Shown in pieces: positions 1 through 5,287 of a DNA stretch of 5,305 nucleotides (the stretch's first letter is position 1; the number at the start of each line of letters is the position of its first letter). Under the pieces are notes generated by a model. The model was given only the letters and a program-made list of their open reading frames with translations, did not search any database and was not told the origin of the DNA. This DNA comes from an uncultured Pseudomonadota bacterium (GTDB lineage: Bacteria; Pseudomonadota; Gammaproteobacteria; Burkholderiales; Nitrosomonadaceae), in the NCBI GenBank assembly GCA_903957805.1, contig CAJBQQ010000157.1, forward strand, positions 1 to 5,305, written 5' to 3'. The translations under genes and the position numbers were made by a program.

Positions 1-28
1 TCTGCTTCCATCGGTGCACTATAGTTTG

Positions 29-65
29 AAAATCCCCATTGAGTCAACTGGTAACGGGATTTTTT
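29..65 (+). terminator. Possible rho-independent terminator at the left edge
   Basis: The arm AAAATCCC at 29-36 is the exact reverse complement of GGGATTTT at 56-63, and the right arm runs into a T tract at 60-65. The loop can fold further: CCA at 36-38 faces TGG at 49-51, and TTG at 39-41 faces CAA at 45-47. A stem followed by a T run on the plus strand fits an intrinsic terminator for a gene lying to the left of the window. The outer stem is A/T rich with only three G/C pairs, so the call is tentative. No coding sequence upstream can be seen to confirm it. Confidence 0.35.
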
Positions 66-482
66 AAATGTTAATTCAAGTAGTCTATAAGGCCAAGATA
101 GGGCGTTCGGTTGATCAGTCAAATCAGCTTCTTAGATACTGCTGGATATCGAACAACTTTTGATCTGCCGACCTTAATGTGATTATTCGACCGATTGACA
201 ATAGCTGATTAGCGAGTGCTTACATCGTCGGATAGAACCCAAAGGAGGTATATGTCCACAATACCTTCTGGCGAAGGTTCAAGGTGTTTGGGGCGACGGT
301 AAGGGGAGATGAGGAGGTAGCGTATAACAAGATCAAGATCCTGTACAAGCCTCTACCCATGAGAGTTTCTGGCCTCCAACTCAGTGTCGCAGAAAGCGAT
401 ACTTAGATATTTTAAGTGCTGTATCTGGCAATTTAGGTAGCGTCTCTATCTCATCGCTCCCTGATTCTGATATTGTGCGCCC
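66..482. other. Region without a confident gene
   Basis: No recognisable gene lies here. Two things are visible. First, AAAGGAGGT at 241-249 is a near-perfect Shine-Dalgarno sequence, followed after only three bases by an ATG at 252 that opens a 16-codon frame ending with TAA at 300-302. Second, a stop-free plus-strand frame from 236 to 403 (TAG at 404-406) overlaps it in another phase and has no ATG before its middle. It could be the eroded tail of a lost gene, but I do not recognise its translation. No good promoter for the transporter ORF at 483 is obvious, and there is no Shine-Dalgarno sequence just before that ATG. Confidence 0.5.
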
Positions 483-2108
483 ATGCAGAACACGCGGGTA
501 ATGACTGGACGCAGATTGTATAGACACTTGGCAAACTATCTCGCGCCTTGTTGGGGAATGATCGCAGTAGGGGTCCCGAGCATGGTGCTGATGGCGGTCA
601 CCGAACCGGCATTGCCGATCTTACTGAAGCTGATGCTGGATGGAACGTTTGTCAAACCGGAGCATGAGTTGCTACCACTGGTACCGTTGGCGGTCATGGT
701 ATTTTTTGCGATGCGGGGGGGGGCAAGCTACTGCAGTCGGTATGCGTTTCACTGGGTAAATGGAAGACTCGTAGCAGACTTGCGGATAGCTCTGTTTGAG
801 AGGCTGTTGATGCTACCTACACGGTATTACGCGGATCACTCAAGTGAGGATCTTGTTGCCAACGTTATTTCTGATACGAGTCGGGCCGTTGATACCGTTA
901 CGACTGCTGTTACAGCTCTGGCAAGGGATGGACTGACCATCATCGCATTACTGGCGTGGATGCTCTATCTAGACTGGAGATCCGCATTACTCGCATTATC
1001 GATGATTCCAGTGATCATGCTGATTGCGCGATCGGGCAGTGAGCCGCATCAGACAAGTGATCTAGATGCGTCACCATTGGGTAATGGCATGATACGACTA
1101 GTCCAGGAGTCGATCAGAAACCACAAAGTCATTAAGCTAGATGGAGGGCAGCAGTATCAGAGACAGCGCTTCAAGATCGAATCTGAACGAGTACAGCGTA
1201 TCAACTTAAAACAGGCCGCAGATAAATCCTTCAGAACAGCATTGATGCATCTGACCATCGGTGTGATGCTCGCGATTGTCATCTCACCCGCCGCCGAACA
1301 AACCGCTACAGATGGAGGCATCGGTAGTTTTGTCTCGCTCAGTCTGGCCATGCTGCTGCTGATCCTGCCGGTGAGGCGGATGACCTTTTTCTATCTATCT
1401 CGCCAGCAAGGGCTACAAGCCGCCACATCGGTATTCGAAACTCTGGAAGAGGTGCCTGAGATGGATTTCGGCACCGTTGAAGTTGGTCGCGCTCGAGGGG
1501 AGTTAACCTTTGAACAGGTTGGTCTTTGCGGGCAGTCACCCTCTTCCAGTGTGGGGGATGAGATTACGCGAGTACTTCAACCCGGTGAGGGGATGCGACG
1601 AGCGGATCCTGCGATAGCCGATCTGGGGACACGTTTTTCTAAGCCTAGTCATGGAAGGGTTCTGCTGGATGGACACGATCTGGCAACGCTCACACTAGTC
1701 AGTCTACGTGCCAATATCGCATGGATATCACGCGAATTGACCTTATTCAATGACACCGTGGCAGCGAATATCGCTTATGGCGGCACGGGGCATGCCACAG
1801 AAGCAGAGATCATTAGTGCAATGCATGCCTCTCATGCAGCAGAATTCATCCGAGAGCTGCCGCAAGGATTGCAGACCGTGGTGGGAGAAGGGGGTGTTGA
1901 TCTCTCTGAGGAGCAACGTCTTCATATTGTCATTGCTCGGGCATTTCTGAAAGATCCATCCATTTTGATTCTGGAGGAGGGGGTTACAGCGTCGGATCAG
2001 AAATCTGGTAGGCAACTGCAGGTAGCGCTGGAAAGCCTCATGCAAGGCCGGACCCACATCATGATTAGAGCGATTTTAGGCACGAAGGATTCACCGAATC
2101 AAGATTGA
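483..2108 (+). CDS. msbA: Degenerate MsbA-family ABC transporter, probably unable to hydrolyse ATP
   Basis: MsbA is an inner-membrane homodimer that flips lipid A-core using ATP; this copy has the same fold plan in 541 residues. The membrane half is well kept, with helices near 22-45, 65-80, 140-182 and 255-298 and family wording such as TEPALP (40-45) and LPTRYY (111-116). The nucleotide-binding half, from about 340, is eroded. The A-loop Tyr is Gly350. The P-loop is missing, with eight residues (370-377) standing where about fourteen are expected. The Q-loop Gln is Arg417. LSGGQ reads LSEEQ (474-478). The Walker B Asp is Glu498, although the catalytic Glu499 is kept. The H-loop His is Ala530, and the protein stops soon after, short of the usual C-terminus. 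The frame stays open throughout. The start at 483 has no visible Shine-Dalgarno sequence; ATG 501 is an alternative. It may be a frame-preserving pseudogene or a pseudo-ATPase. Family assignment is firm, activity is very doubtful, and it should not be read as the cell's working msbA. Confidence 0.8.
   Translation: MQNTRVMTGRRLYRHLANYLAPCWGMIAVGVPSMVLMAVTEPALPILLKLMLDGTFVKPEHELLPLVPLAVMVFFAMRGGASYCSRYAFHWVNGRLVADLRIALFERLLMLPTRYYADHSSEDLVANVISDTSRAVDTVTTAVTALARDGLTIIALLAWMLYLDWRSALLALSMIPVIMLIARSGSEPHQTSDLDASPLGNGMIRLVQESIRNHKVIKLDGGQQYQRQRFKIESERVQRINLKQAADKSFRTALMHLTIGVMLAIVISPAAEQTATDGGIGSFVSLSLAMLLLILPVRRMTFFYLSRQQGLQAATSVFETLEEVPEMDFGTVEVGRARGELTFEQVGLCGQSPSSSVGDEITRVLQPGEGMRRADPAIADLGTRFSKPSHGRVLLDGHDLATLTLVSLRANIAWISRELTLFNDTVAANIAYGGTGHATEAEIISAMHASHAAEFIRELPQGLQTVVGEGGVDLSEEQRLHIVIARAFLKDPSILILEEGVTASDQKSGRQLQVALESLMQGRTHIMIRAILGTKDSPNQD
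715..723 (+). repeat. Run of nine G inside the transporter ORF
   Basis: Nine consecutive G bases cover the codons for Arg78 to Ala81 of the MsbA-like protein, just after the second predicted membrane helix. The reading frame on both sides matches MsbA wording, so the run is currently in the ON length. Poly-G runs of this size are known slippage sites for phase variation in other bacteria. Whether this one varies cannot be seen from a single sequence. Confidence 0.9.
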
Positions 2109-2117
2109 GGGAAGTGG

Positions 2118-2762
2118 TTACTTTAAAACCTTCTTAAGGGCTCTAATCTTGGTCCACAACACAGCTTTAGTGGCATGAATAGACAGGACATCTATACATC
2201 GCTCTAACCAATTCTGGCGCGACTCTAGGCGCTCAATCGCCAAGTCCAGATCCCTTAGTATTGATTTTCCATAAGCCGCCTCTGCCTTTGCGATAGCCCT
2301 GCGCAAGGTTGGTAAGGAGAGGGGTATCATCGCTAGGTCAATCACATCACGATTAAACACACTATCGTCACCCCATCGATCGGAGTTTGCGAGCAATTTA
2401 CTCGTTGCCATATCGAGTTTCGTAAGGGTTGAAACCCCACAAATCACATCAGATGGATTGGGGAGTTCGAGTTCAATCCGGCCTTCCAAGACGATTTCAA
2501 ATTTAATTGGCTGCCCGGCAACGAGGATAGAAGTTCGGATACCATACTGATCCGCACGCACATCGCCAAAGCGGATAGTCTGGGTAGCCTCTTCCTTGAA
2601 GATATGTGCAATGCCGCCTGAGCCGGTCACGATTTCACGAAGCCTGCGATAACAGAGAATGTCTGATACCAAAAAGTCAATATCAACCGACTCACGATAC
2701 TCACCAAACATCAATGCGATTAGCGTACCTTCGCCAAACAAGCATTTATTTTCAAGCAACAA
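2118..2762 (-). CDS. AbiEii/AbiGii-type nucleotidyltransferase, toxin of an XRE-linked TA pair
   Basis: This belongs to the AbiEii-like (DUF1814) nucleotidyltransferases, pol-beta-fold enzymes that act as toxins in TA modules; related toxins transfer nucleotides to RNA targets such as tRNA. From the TTG at 2762 the product has 214 residues. It shows the catalytic pair DID (Asp27, Asp29) after GEYRES, a likely third carboxylate in KFEIV (Glu89), and the family's C-terminal blocks KLLANSDRW (122-130) and RDVIDL (138-143). The glycine motif, FGGGT in relatives as I recall them, reads FGEGT here (9-13). Family resemblance continues upstream in frame through RPHHQRIA to an ATA at 2820-2822, where the start should be, so the TTG form lacks about 20 native residues. 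The C-terminus looks complete, and the stop faces the transporter stop across 9 bp. The antitoxin gene lies immediately upstream. Family is confident; expression and activity are uncertain. Confidence 0.8.
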   Translation of the reverse strand: MLLENKCLFGEGTLIALMFGEYRESVDIDFLVSDILCYRRLREIVTGSGGIAHIFKEEATQTIRFGDVRADQYGIRTSILVAGQPIKFEIVLEGRIELELPNPSDVICGVSTLTKLDMATSKLLANSDRWGDDSVFNRDVIDLAMIPLSLPTLRRAIAKAEAAYGKSILRDLDLAIERLESRQNWLERCIDVLSIHATKAVLWTKIRALKKVLK

Positions 2763-2822
2763 TTGCGCATTGAGTAATTGAAGCGCATGCGCGATGCGTT
2801 GATGATGTGGACGGCTAAATAT
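2763..2822 (-). other. Lost N-terminal coding segment of the nucleotidyltransferase (ATG to ATA)
   Basis: On the minus strand this segment reads in frame into the toxin and encodes a start typical of the family: IFSRPHHQRIA, then leucine-rich helix wording. The first codon is ATA (2820-2822), where relatives would have ATG. It would overlap the antitoxin's TAG stop (2815-2817), with an AGG seven bases upstream as a possible ribosome site. No ATG, GTG or TTG occurs in frame between the upstream stop at 2841-2843 and the TTG at 2760-2762. Either the start codon has mutated, or ATA is used inefficiently through coupling to the antitoxin. Confidence 0.65.
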
Positions 2823-3279
2823 TGGAAGACCTGACTTCCCCTAACCCCAATCGTAAGACATCAATCAGTTGACGTTCAGTTGAGTCGAGTGCGAGGTGGT
2901 CGATGTGGCGCCAATTGCGCTCATAAATACCAAGCGCTTCGAGAGGAGTAAGTTCAGCGCCCGCCTTTAATTGCCAGGCTAGCTTTTTGAGTTGAGGATA
3001 GTCATCCAGATGGATGCGTGCGGGAATATACCCTGTCTGGTTTTCATCTGCTTTTGTGTCAATAGCAAGATTCAACCCCAGAGCTAGCATAAGATTAACA
3101 TAAGCGCCCATATTCACAGACGGCTCGCCACGCTCCACTCGATGCAAGGTGACTCTAGAGATACCTGACGCTTCAGCGGCCGCAGTTGCATTAACGCGGA
3201 GGGCTTTACGTTGAGCACGTATTTTACCGCCGAGCTTTATGAGTACGTCGCTGGCAGTTATTGTAGGTTTTCCTGTCAT
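2815..3279 (-). CDS. XRE-family helix-turn-helix antitoxin of the nucleotidyltransferase toxin
   Basis: A 154-residue DNA-binding protein. A lambda-Cro/XRE helix-turn-helix occupies about residues 16-72, with GGKIRAQRKALR as the first helix and ASGISRVTLHRVERG (37-51) as the turn and recognition helix. A C-terminal half of about 80 residues, including LDDYPQLKKLAWQL (91-104) and ERNWRHID (120-127), presumably contacts the toxin. The role is inferred from its place directly ahead of an AbiEii-like toxin, with the toxin's ancestral start overlapping the antitoxin stop. The frame extends upstream to 3330, but those codons lie inside the promoter, so I chose the ATG at 3277-3279. The predicted transcript would start only a few bases before it and may be nearly leaderless. 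Autoregulation is likely, because a large palindrome covers the promoter. The gene shows no damage. Confidence 0.82.
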   Translation of the reverse strand: MTGKPTITASDVLIKLGGKIRAQRKALRVNATAAAEASGISRVTLHRVERGEPSVNMGAYVNLMLALGLNLAIDTKADENQTGYIPARIHLDDYPQLKKLAWQLKAGAELTPLEALGIYERNWRHIDHLALDSTERQLIDVLRLGLGEVRSSNI

Positions 3280-3282
3280 TAT

Positions 3283-3328
3283 GTTTCTCATAATATACAA
3301 TAAACAATTATTGTCAACAATGAGAAAC
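3283..3328. promoter_or_regulatory. 46-bp nested palindrome, likely operator of the XRE antitoxin
   Basis: Two perfect inverted repeats share one centre at 3305.5. The outer pair is GTTTCTCAT (3283-3291) with ATGAGAAAC (3320-3328). The inner pair is ACAATAA (3297-3303) with TTATTGT (3308-3314). The 5-bp stretches between them do not match. Sixteen base pairs of shared symmetry at one axis are very unlikely to be chance. The structure covers the -35, the spacer and the -10 of the antitoxin promoter, as expected for an autorepressing TA operator bound by antitoxin dimers. The binding protein is inferred. Confidence 0.75.
3290..3317 (-). promoter_or_regulatory. Sigma70-type promoter of the XRE-nucleotidyltransferase operon
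   Basis: On the minus strand a consensus -35, TTGACA (3312-3317), is followed after 16 bp by TATTAT (3290-3295). An overlapping TATATT at 3292-3297 is an alternative -10, 17 bp from TTGTTG. Transcription would begin near 3283, about five bases before the ATG at 3279. The whole promoter lies inside the 46-bp palindrome. Confidence 0.7.
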
Positions 3329-3433
3329 ACTTATTAGTAGGATGACGAAATAAGTGAGCAGGGTGGTTTGCAGTAAACTGGATGTGTAGAGGACGAGGTA
3401 TTGGCGTCCCCAAGTCCGTTTTCACCCAAAAAA

Positions 3434-3744
3434 CTACGCTGGCATCTGCATTGAGTTGATTTCGTTAATAATCTTGTCACCCATCGCTATCTCGGTCTGC
3501 TTGAGATCAAGACTGGTTTGTAGGTTAAGCCAAAACTTTGGGATGGTATTAAAGAAGCGTGCAGGCCTTAACGCTGTGTCAGTAGTAATGCCACGACGCT
3601 CACGGACCACTTCGTTCATGCTTGGCGCAGGCCGCACAGTTGAATTAAAAGCGCGGCGGTGGTCATTCCTAGCGTCACAAGGTACTGTTCCCTAAGGAGT
3701 TCTCCGGGATGGTGAGGTCTCATGTTATTTTTGATCATGGTCAT
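3434..3744 (-). pseudogene. higA: HigA-type antitoxin broken by a frameshift
   Basis: HigA is an XRE-type antitoxin that neutralises the mRNA-cleaving toxin HigB. The first frame starts at ATG 3744 (or 3738) and gives the HigA opening NNMRPHHPGELLRE and the start of the helix-turn-helix, then ends at a TGA (3616-3618) after 42 residues. The second frame, from about 3637, picks up the rest: MNEVVRERRGIT, TALRPARFF, PKFWLNLQTSLDL, to TAG at 3434-3436. Joining them needs one extra base (or two fewer) near 3635-3650, close to where relatives carry a glycine in the turn. The usual TALRLARFF has Leu to Pro, a further sign of relaxed selection. No HigB lies upstream; the doc gene ends 19 bases before the start. 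A GTG at 3637 could start the tail alone, but that would lack most of the DNA-binding domain. Confidence 0.82.
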
Positions 3745-3763
3745 ACTCAAGATTTAAAGTCGT

Positions 3764-4138
3764 TCACTGGGGGACGATGATGCCCTTTATCCAAGCGCTG
3801 ATGTGCGCTATATCAAGCTCCCGACTTTCAAACATCTTGATAATGATCTGGTAAGCCACTTTCGAACTTGTTTTAAGTCGATACCCATTCATACGCAGAA
3901 AAACATCCATCGCAGCAAAGGCAATTCTCTTATTGCCGTCCACAAAGGGGTGGTTGATTACGAGGCTTTCGAACAGGGCTGCGGCCTCAGTTTGGATGTC
4001 TGGGTAGTAGCCCGATTGGGGGCGGTGAATGGCCCCGTCCAGCGCACCTCGATCTCGGAGGCCCGGTGACCCACCAAACTTTCGGATGAGGATCTCATGC
4101 ATCAAGACGACTTCATCCATCGTCAAATAGTGTGTCAT
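3764..4138 (-). CDS. doc: Doc-type (death-on-curing) Fic-fold toxin
   Basis: Doc toxins are small Fic-fold kinases; the phage P1 member phosphorylates elongation factor Tu and stops translation. This 124-residue protein has the Doc form of the Fic motif, HPFVDGNKR (63-71), with the catalytic His63, Asp67, Asn69, Lys70 and Arg71. The Lys after Asn is the mark of Doc rather than of AMP-transferring Fic proteins. Upstream lies the family block GLRDRGALDGAI (26-37), and downstream FLRMNGY (80-86). The length is normal for the family and nothing is missing. Its ATG overlaps the TAA of the preceding antitoxin by one base (TAATG), and no separate ribosome site is visible, so translation is probably coupled. 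This is the one toxin in the window that looks fully intact. Confidence 0.9.
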   Translation of the reverse strand: MTHYLTMDEVVLMHEILIRKFGGSPGLRDRGALDGAIHRPQSGYYPDIQTEAAALFESLVINHPFVDGNKRIAFAAMDVFLRMNGYRLKTSSKVAYQIIIKMFESRELDIAHISAWIKGIIVPQ

Positions 4139-4368
4139 TACTTTGCTAGCGTTTGATAGAGCTCCTCAAATTCATGCAAACTTTGGGCAAAATGTGTCAT
4201 CACCTTTTGGCTTGGTGCAATGGCGCCTTTCTTTGAAAGGTAGTCTCGGAACGCCTCGTCTAGCACGGCATGGAATTTACGTCCTTCTGCCTCTGCGATC
4301 TCACGCAGGGTATTTAATACCTCAGGGTTTGCCTGAGAAGAGAATTTACTTAACGGCAGTGCTCTCAT
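4138..4368 (-). CDS. Small ribbon-helix-helix-like antitoxin of Doc
   Basis: A 76-residue protein directly upstream of doc with a one-base overlap, which makes it the likely antitoxin. Residues 6-12 (LSKFSSQ) could form a beta strand and residues 15-45 two helices (NPEVLNTLREIAEAEGR, then HAVLDEAFRDYL), the order expected of a ribbon-helix-helix DNA-binding domain. The tail from about 55 to 76 (VMTHFAQSLHEFEELYQTLA) is a probable helix, a good candidate for wrapping the toxin. I do not see the Phd fold of the classical P1 pair. A ribosome site AAGGA (4377-4381) lies eight bases before the ATG. The fold assignment is by pattern only; the antitoxin role rests mainly on position. Confidence 0.75.
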   Translation of the reverse strand: MRALPLSKFSSQANPEVLNTLREIAEAEGRKFHAVLDEAFRDYLSKKGAIAPSQKVMTHFAQSLHEFEELYQTLAK

Positions 4369-4395
4369 TACTCGGTTCCTTCATGAATTTACTGT

Positions 4396-4426
4396 ATTTT
4401 TCTTGAAAAAGATTGAGATGTCAAGA
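4396..4426 (-). promoter_or_regulatory. Possible promoter and operator of the RHH-Doc operon
   Basis: On the minus strand TTGACA (4419-4424) is a perfect -35. The -10 about 17 bp further (AAAAAT, 4396-4401) is poor, so the promoter is tentative. A 6-bp inverted repeat, TCTTGA (4401-4406) and TCAAGA (4421-4426), flanks the spacer and could be an operator. The -35 overlaps the TGA stop (4421-4423) of the truncated upstream toxin. Confidence 0.35.
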
Positions 4427-4768
4427 CGTGGCCATATTGCATGAAGCCACAAAATCAATCTCCCCTTCAGGGCGCATCAACTTGACGTATAAATTCGGTT
4501 CCTCAACATAATGTGATGAAACATCAGCCGCTACATCACTTAATCTGGGTGTTACAAATCCGAGGTACTGTGGATCGGGCACAAAAATATCGATGTCTTT
4601 GCTCATGCGATGCTGGTAACGCAACATAAGAACGGTGCCACCGCCAAACGTCCAAAACGGATCAATCGTTCCATGCTTCTTAATATCATCAATGATGCGA
4701 AGCGCATGGGGCAAAAGTTCTTGCCATACACCAGGGGGAAGATCACGTTCTGGCATGACTTTGTTCAT
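4421..4768 (-). pseudogene. Truncated AbiEii-like nucleotidyltransferase toxin
   Basis: The N-terminal half of a second AbiEii/AbiGii-type nucleotidyltransferase, of a different subgroup from the one at 2118-2762. It keeps the glycine motif FGGGT (41-45), the catalytic pair in SKDIDIF (Asp58, Asp60) and the third carboxylate in GEIDFVAS (Asp105). About ten residues later, at residue 115, it ends in a TGA. Relatives continue for roughly another 100 residues with a lysine-rich and RDLFDL-type helical half, which is absent in all frames downstream. The break lies where the RHH-Doc promoter begins, so a recombination event probably removed the tail. The start is ATG 4768, preceded closely by GAAGG; TTG 4771 is an alternative. 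It follows its XRE antitoxin by six bases. The catalytic residues remain, but loss of half the fold makes activity unlikely. Confidence 0.78.
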
Positions 4769-4774
4769 CAACCT

Positions 4775-5257
4775 TCACCGCCAAGCCATTCTTGGTGAAT
4801 GCATCTCCTTGGTCCACCGATCAATATTTTTCCAAATAATTTTGGGAGGAGTTTTGCTCGCTTTAGCCGCCTGTTCCACCGCCGACACAATCATGGGCAA
4901 CGGTGCCTCATCTAGCAAAGTAGCCATATACGGGAAAATGGTTTCCGATATTTCTCCCGACACCAGAGACTTTGCAAGGTCTGAGCTCGTTAATTTATTT
5001 TTGTAACTGACGCTCGCAGTTTGACTGACTACCTCTAGGGCATCTTGCTTTTTCTGCCGCCCTAGGATTGAAATATCCAATCCCATCAGACTGAGCAGAG
5101 AAAATAATTTAGCAGCCCCCAAATCCTTGAGGGTGCCGTTTTCCAAATGAAGAATGGTGGATCTTGAAAGATTACCGAGTTTAGCCAAACGATCTTGAGT
5201 TAACCCAAGATCTGCCCGGCGATTGGCCACCTGAAGTCCAATTTTACGTAAGTTCAT
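4775..5257 (-). CDS. XRE-family helix-turn-helix antitoxin upstream of the truncated toxin
   Basis: A 160-residue transcriptional regulator. The XRE helix-turn-helix covers about residues 4-60: VANRRADLGLTQDRLAK as the first two helices, then LSRSTILHLENG with the recognition helix. The C-terminal half (about 95-160), with PYMATLLDEAPLPM and IIWKNIDRW, is probably the toxin-binding part. The role as antitoxin is inferred from the toxin gene starting six bases after its stop. ATG 5257 is chosen because it begins the conserved helix region; the frame extends to a TTG at 5275, but those codons lie in a likely operator. No Shine-Dalgarno sequence precedes the ATG. The gene is undamaged, although its toxin is truncated, so it may persist as a stand-alone repressor. 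Confidence 0.8.
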   Translation of the reverse strand: MNLRKIGLQVANRRADLGLTQDRLAKLGNLSRSTILHLENGTLKDLGAAKLFSLLSLMGLDISILGRQKKQDALEVVSQTASVSYKNKLTSSDLAKSLVSGEISETIFPYMATLLDEAPLPMIVSAVEQAAKASKTPPKIIWKNIDRWTKEMHSPRMAWR

Positions 5258-5264
5258 GCGATTA

Positions 5265-5275
5265 TTGTGACACAA
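5265..5275. promoter_or_regulatory. Short inverted repeat, candidate operator of the XRE antitoxin
   Basis: TTGTG-A-CACAA is a perfect 5-bp inverted repeat around one base, eight bases before the antitoxin ATG. Its position suits an autoregulatory site for an XRE repressor. It is short, so chance is possible. Confidence 0.4.
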
Positions 5276-5287
5276 CTGTTAAATAAA

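Noticed and set aside
1157..1539. Two minus-strand open frames inside the transporter
   Set aside because: They lie antisense to the MsbA-like gene, show no domain pattern, and are explained as shadows.
1743..2057. Opposed minus- and plus-strand frames over the end of the transporter
   Set aside because: Both are out of phase with clear ABC-transporter wording and have no start signals.
2109..2140. Possible hairpin terminator between the convergent transporter and toxin genes
   Set aside because: Only a 4-bp GGTT/AACC stem forms, with no T run directly after it.
2783..2792. Palindrome GCGCATGCGC
   Set aside because: It lies within the ancestral toxin coding segment and is accounted for by codons; there is no promoter context.
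3456..3695. Plus-strand frame opposite the higA remnant
   Set aside because: The minus strand has recognisable HigA sequence on both sides of the frameshift; the plus frame matches nothing I know.
3803..4069. Plus-strand frame opposite doc
   Set aside because: It is antisense to an intact Doc with a full HPFVDGNKR motif.
3764..4138. AMP-transferring Fic protein
   Set aside because: The motif has Lys70 after Asn69 (NKR) and a short Doc-length protein, unlike the GNGR form of AMPylating Fic enzymes.
4610..5006. Two plus-strand frames, one with a lipoprotein-like LAACS segment
   Set aside because: The lipobox-like stretch lies in mid-frame and is antisense to the XRE antitoxin, whose reading is much better supported.
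2118..5257. Integron cassette array (TA modules in cassettes with attC sites)
   Set aside because: No attC-like imperfect palindromes with the expected core sites are seen between modules, and there is no integrase.
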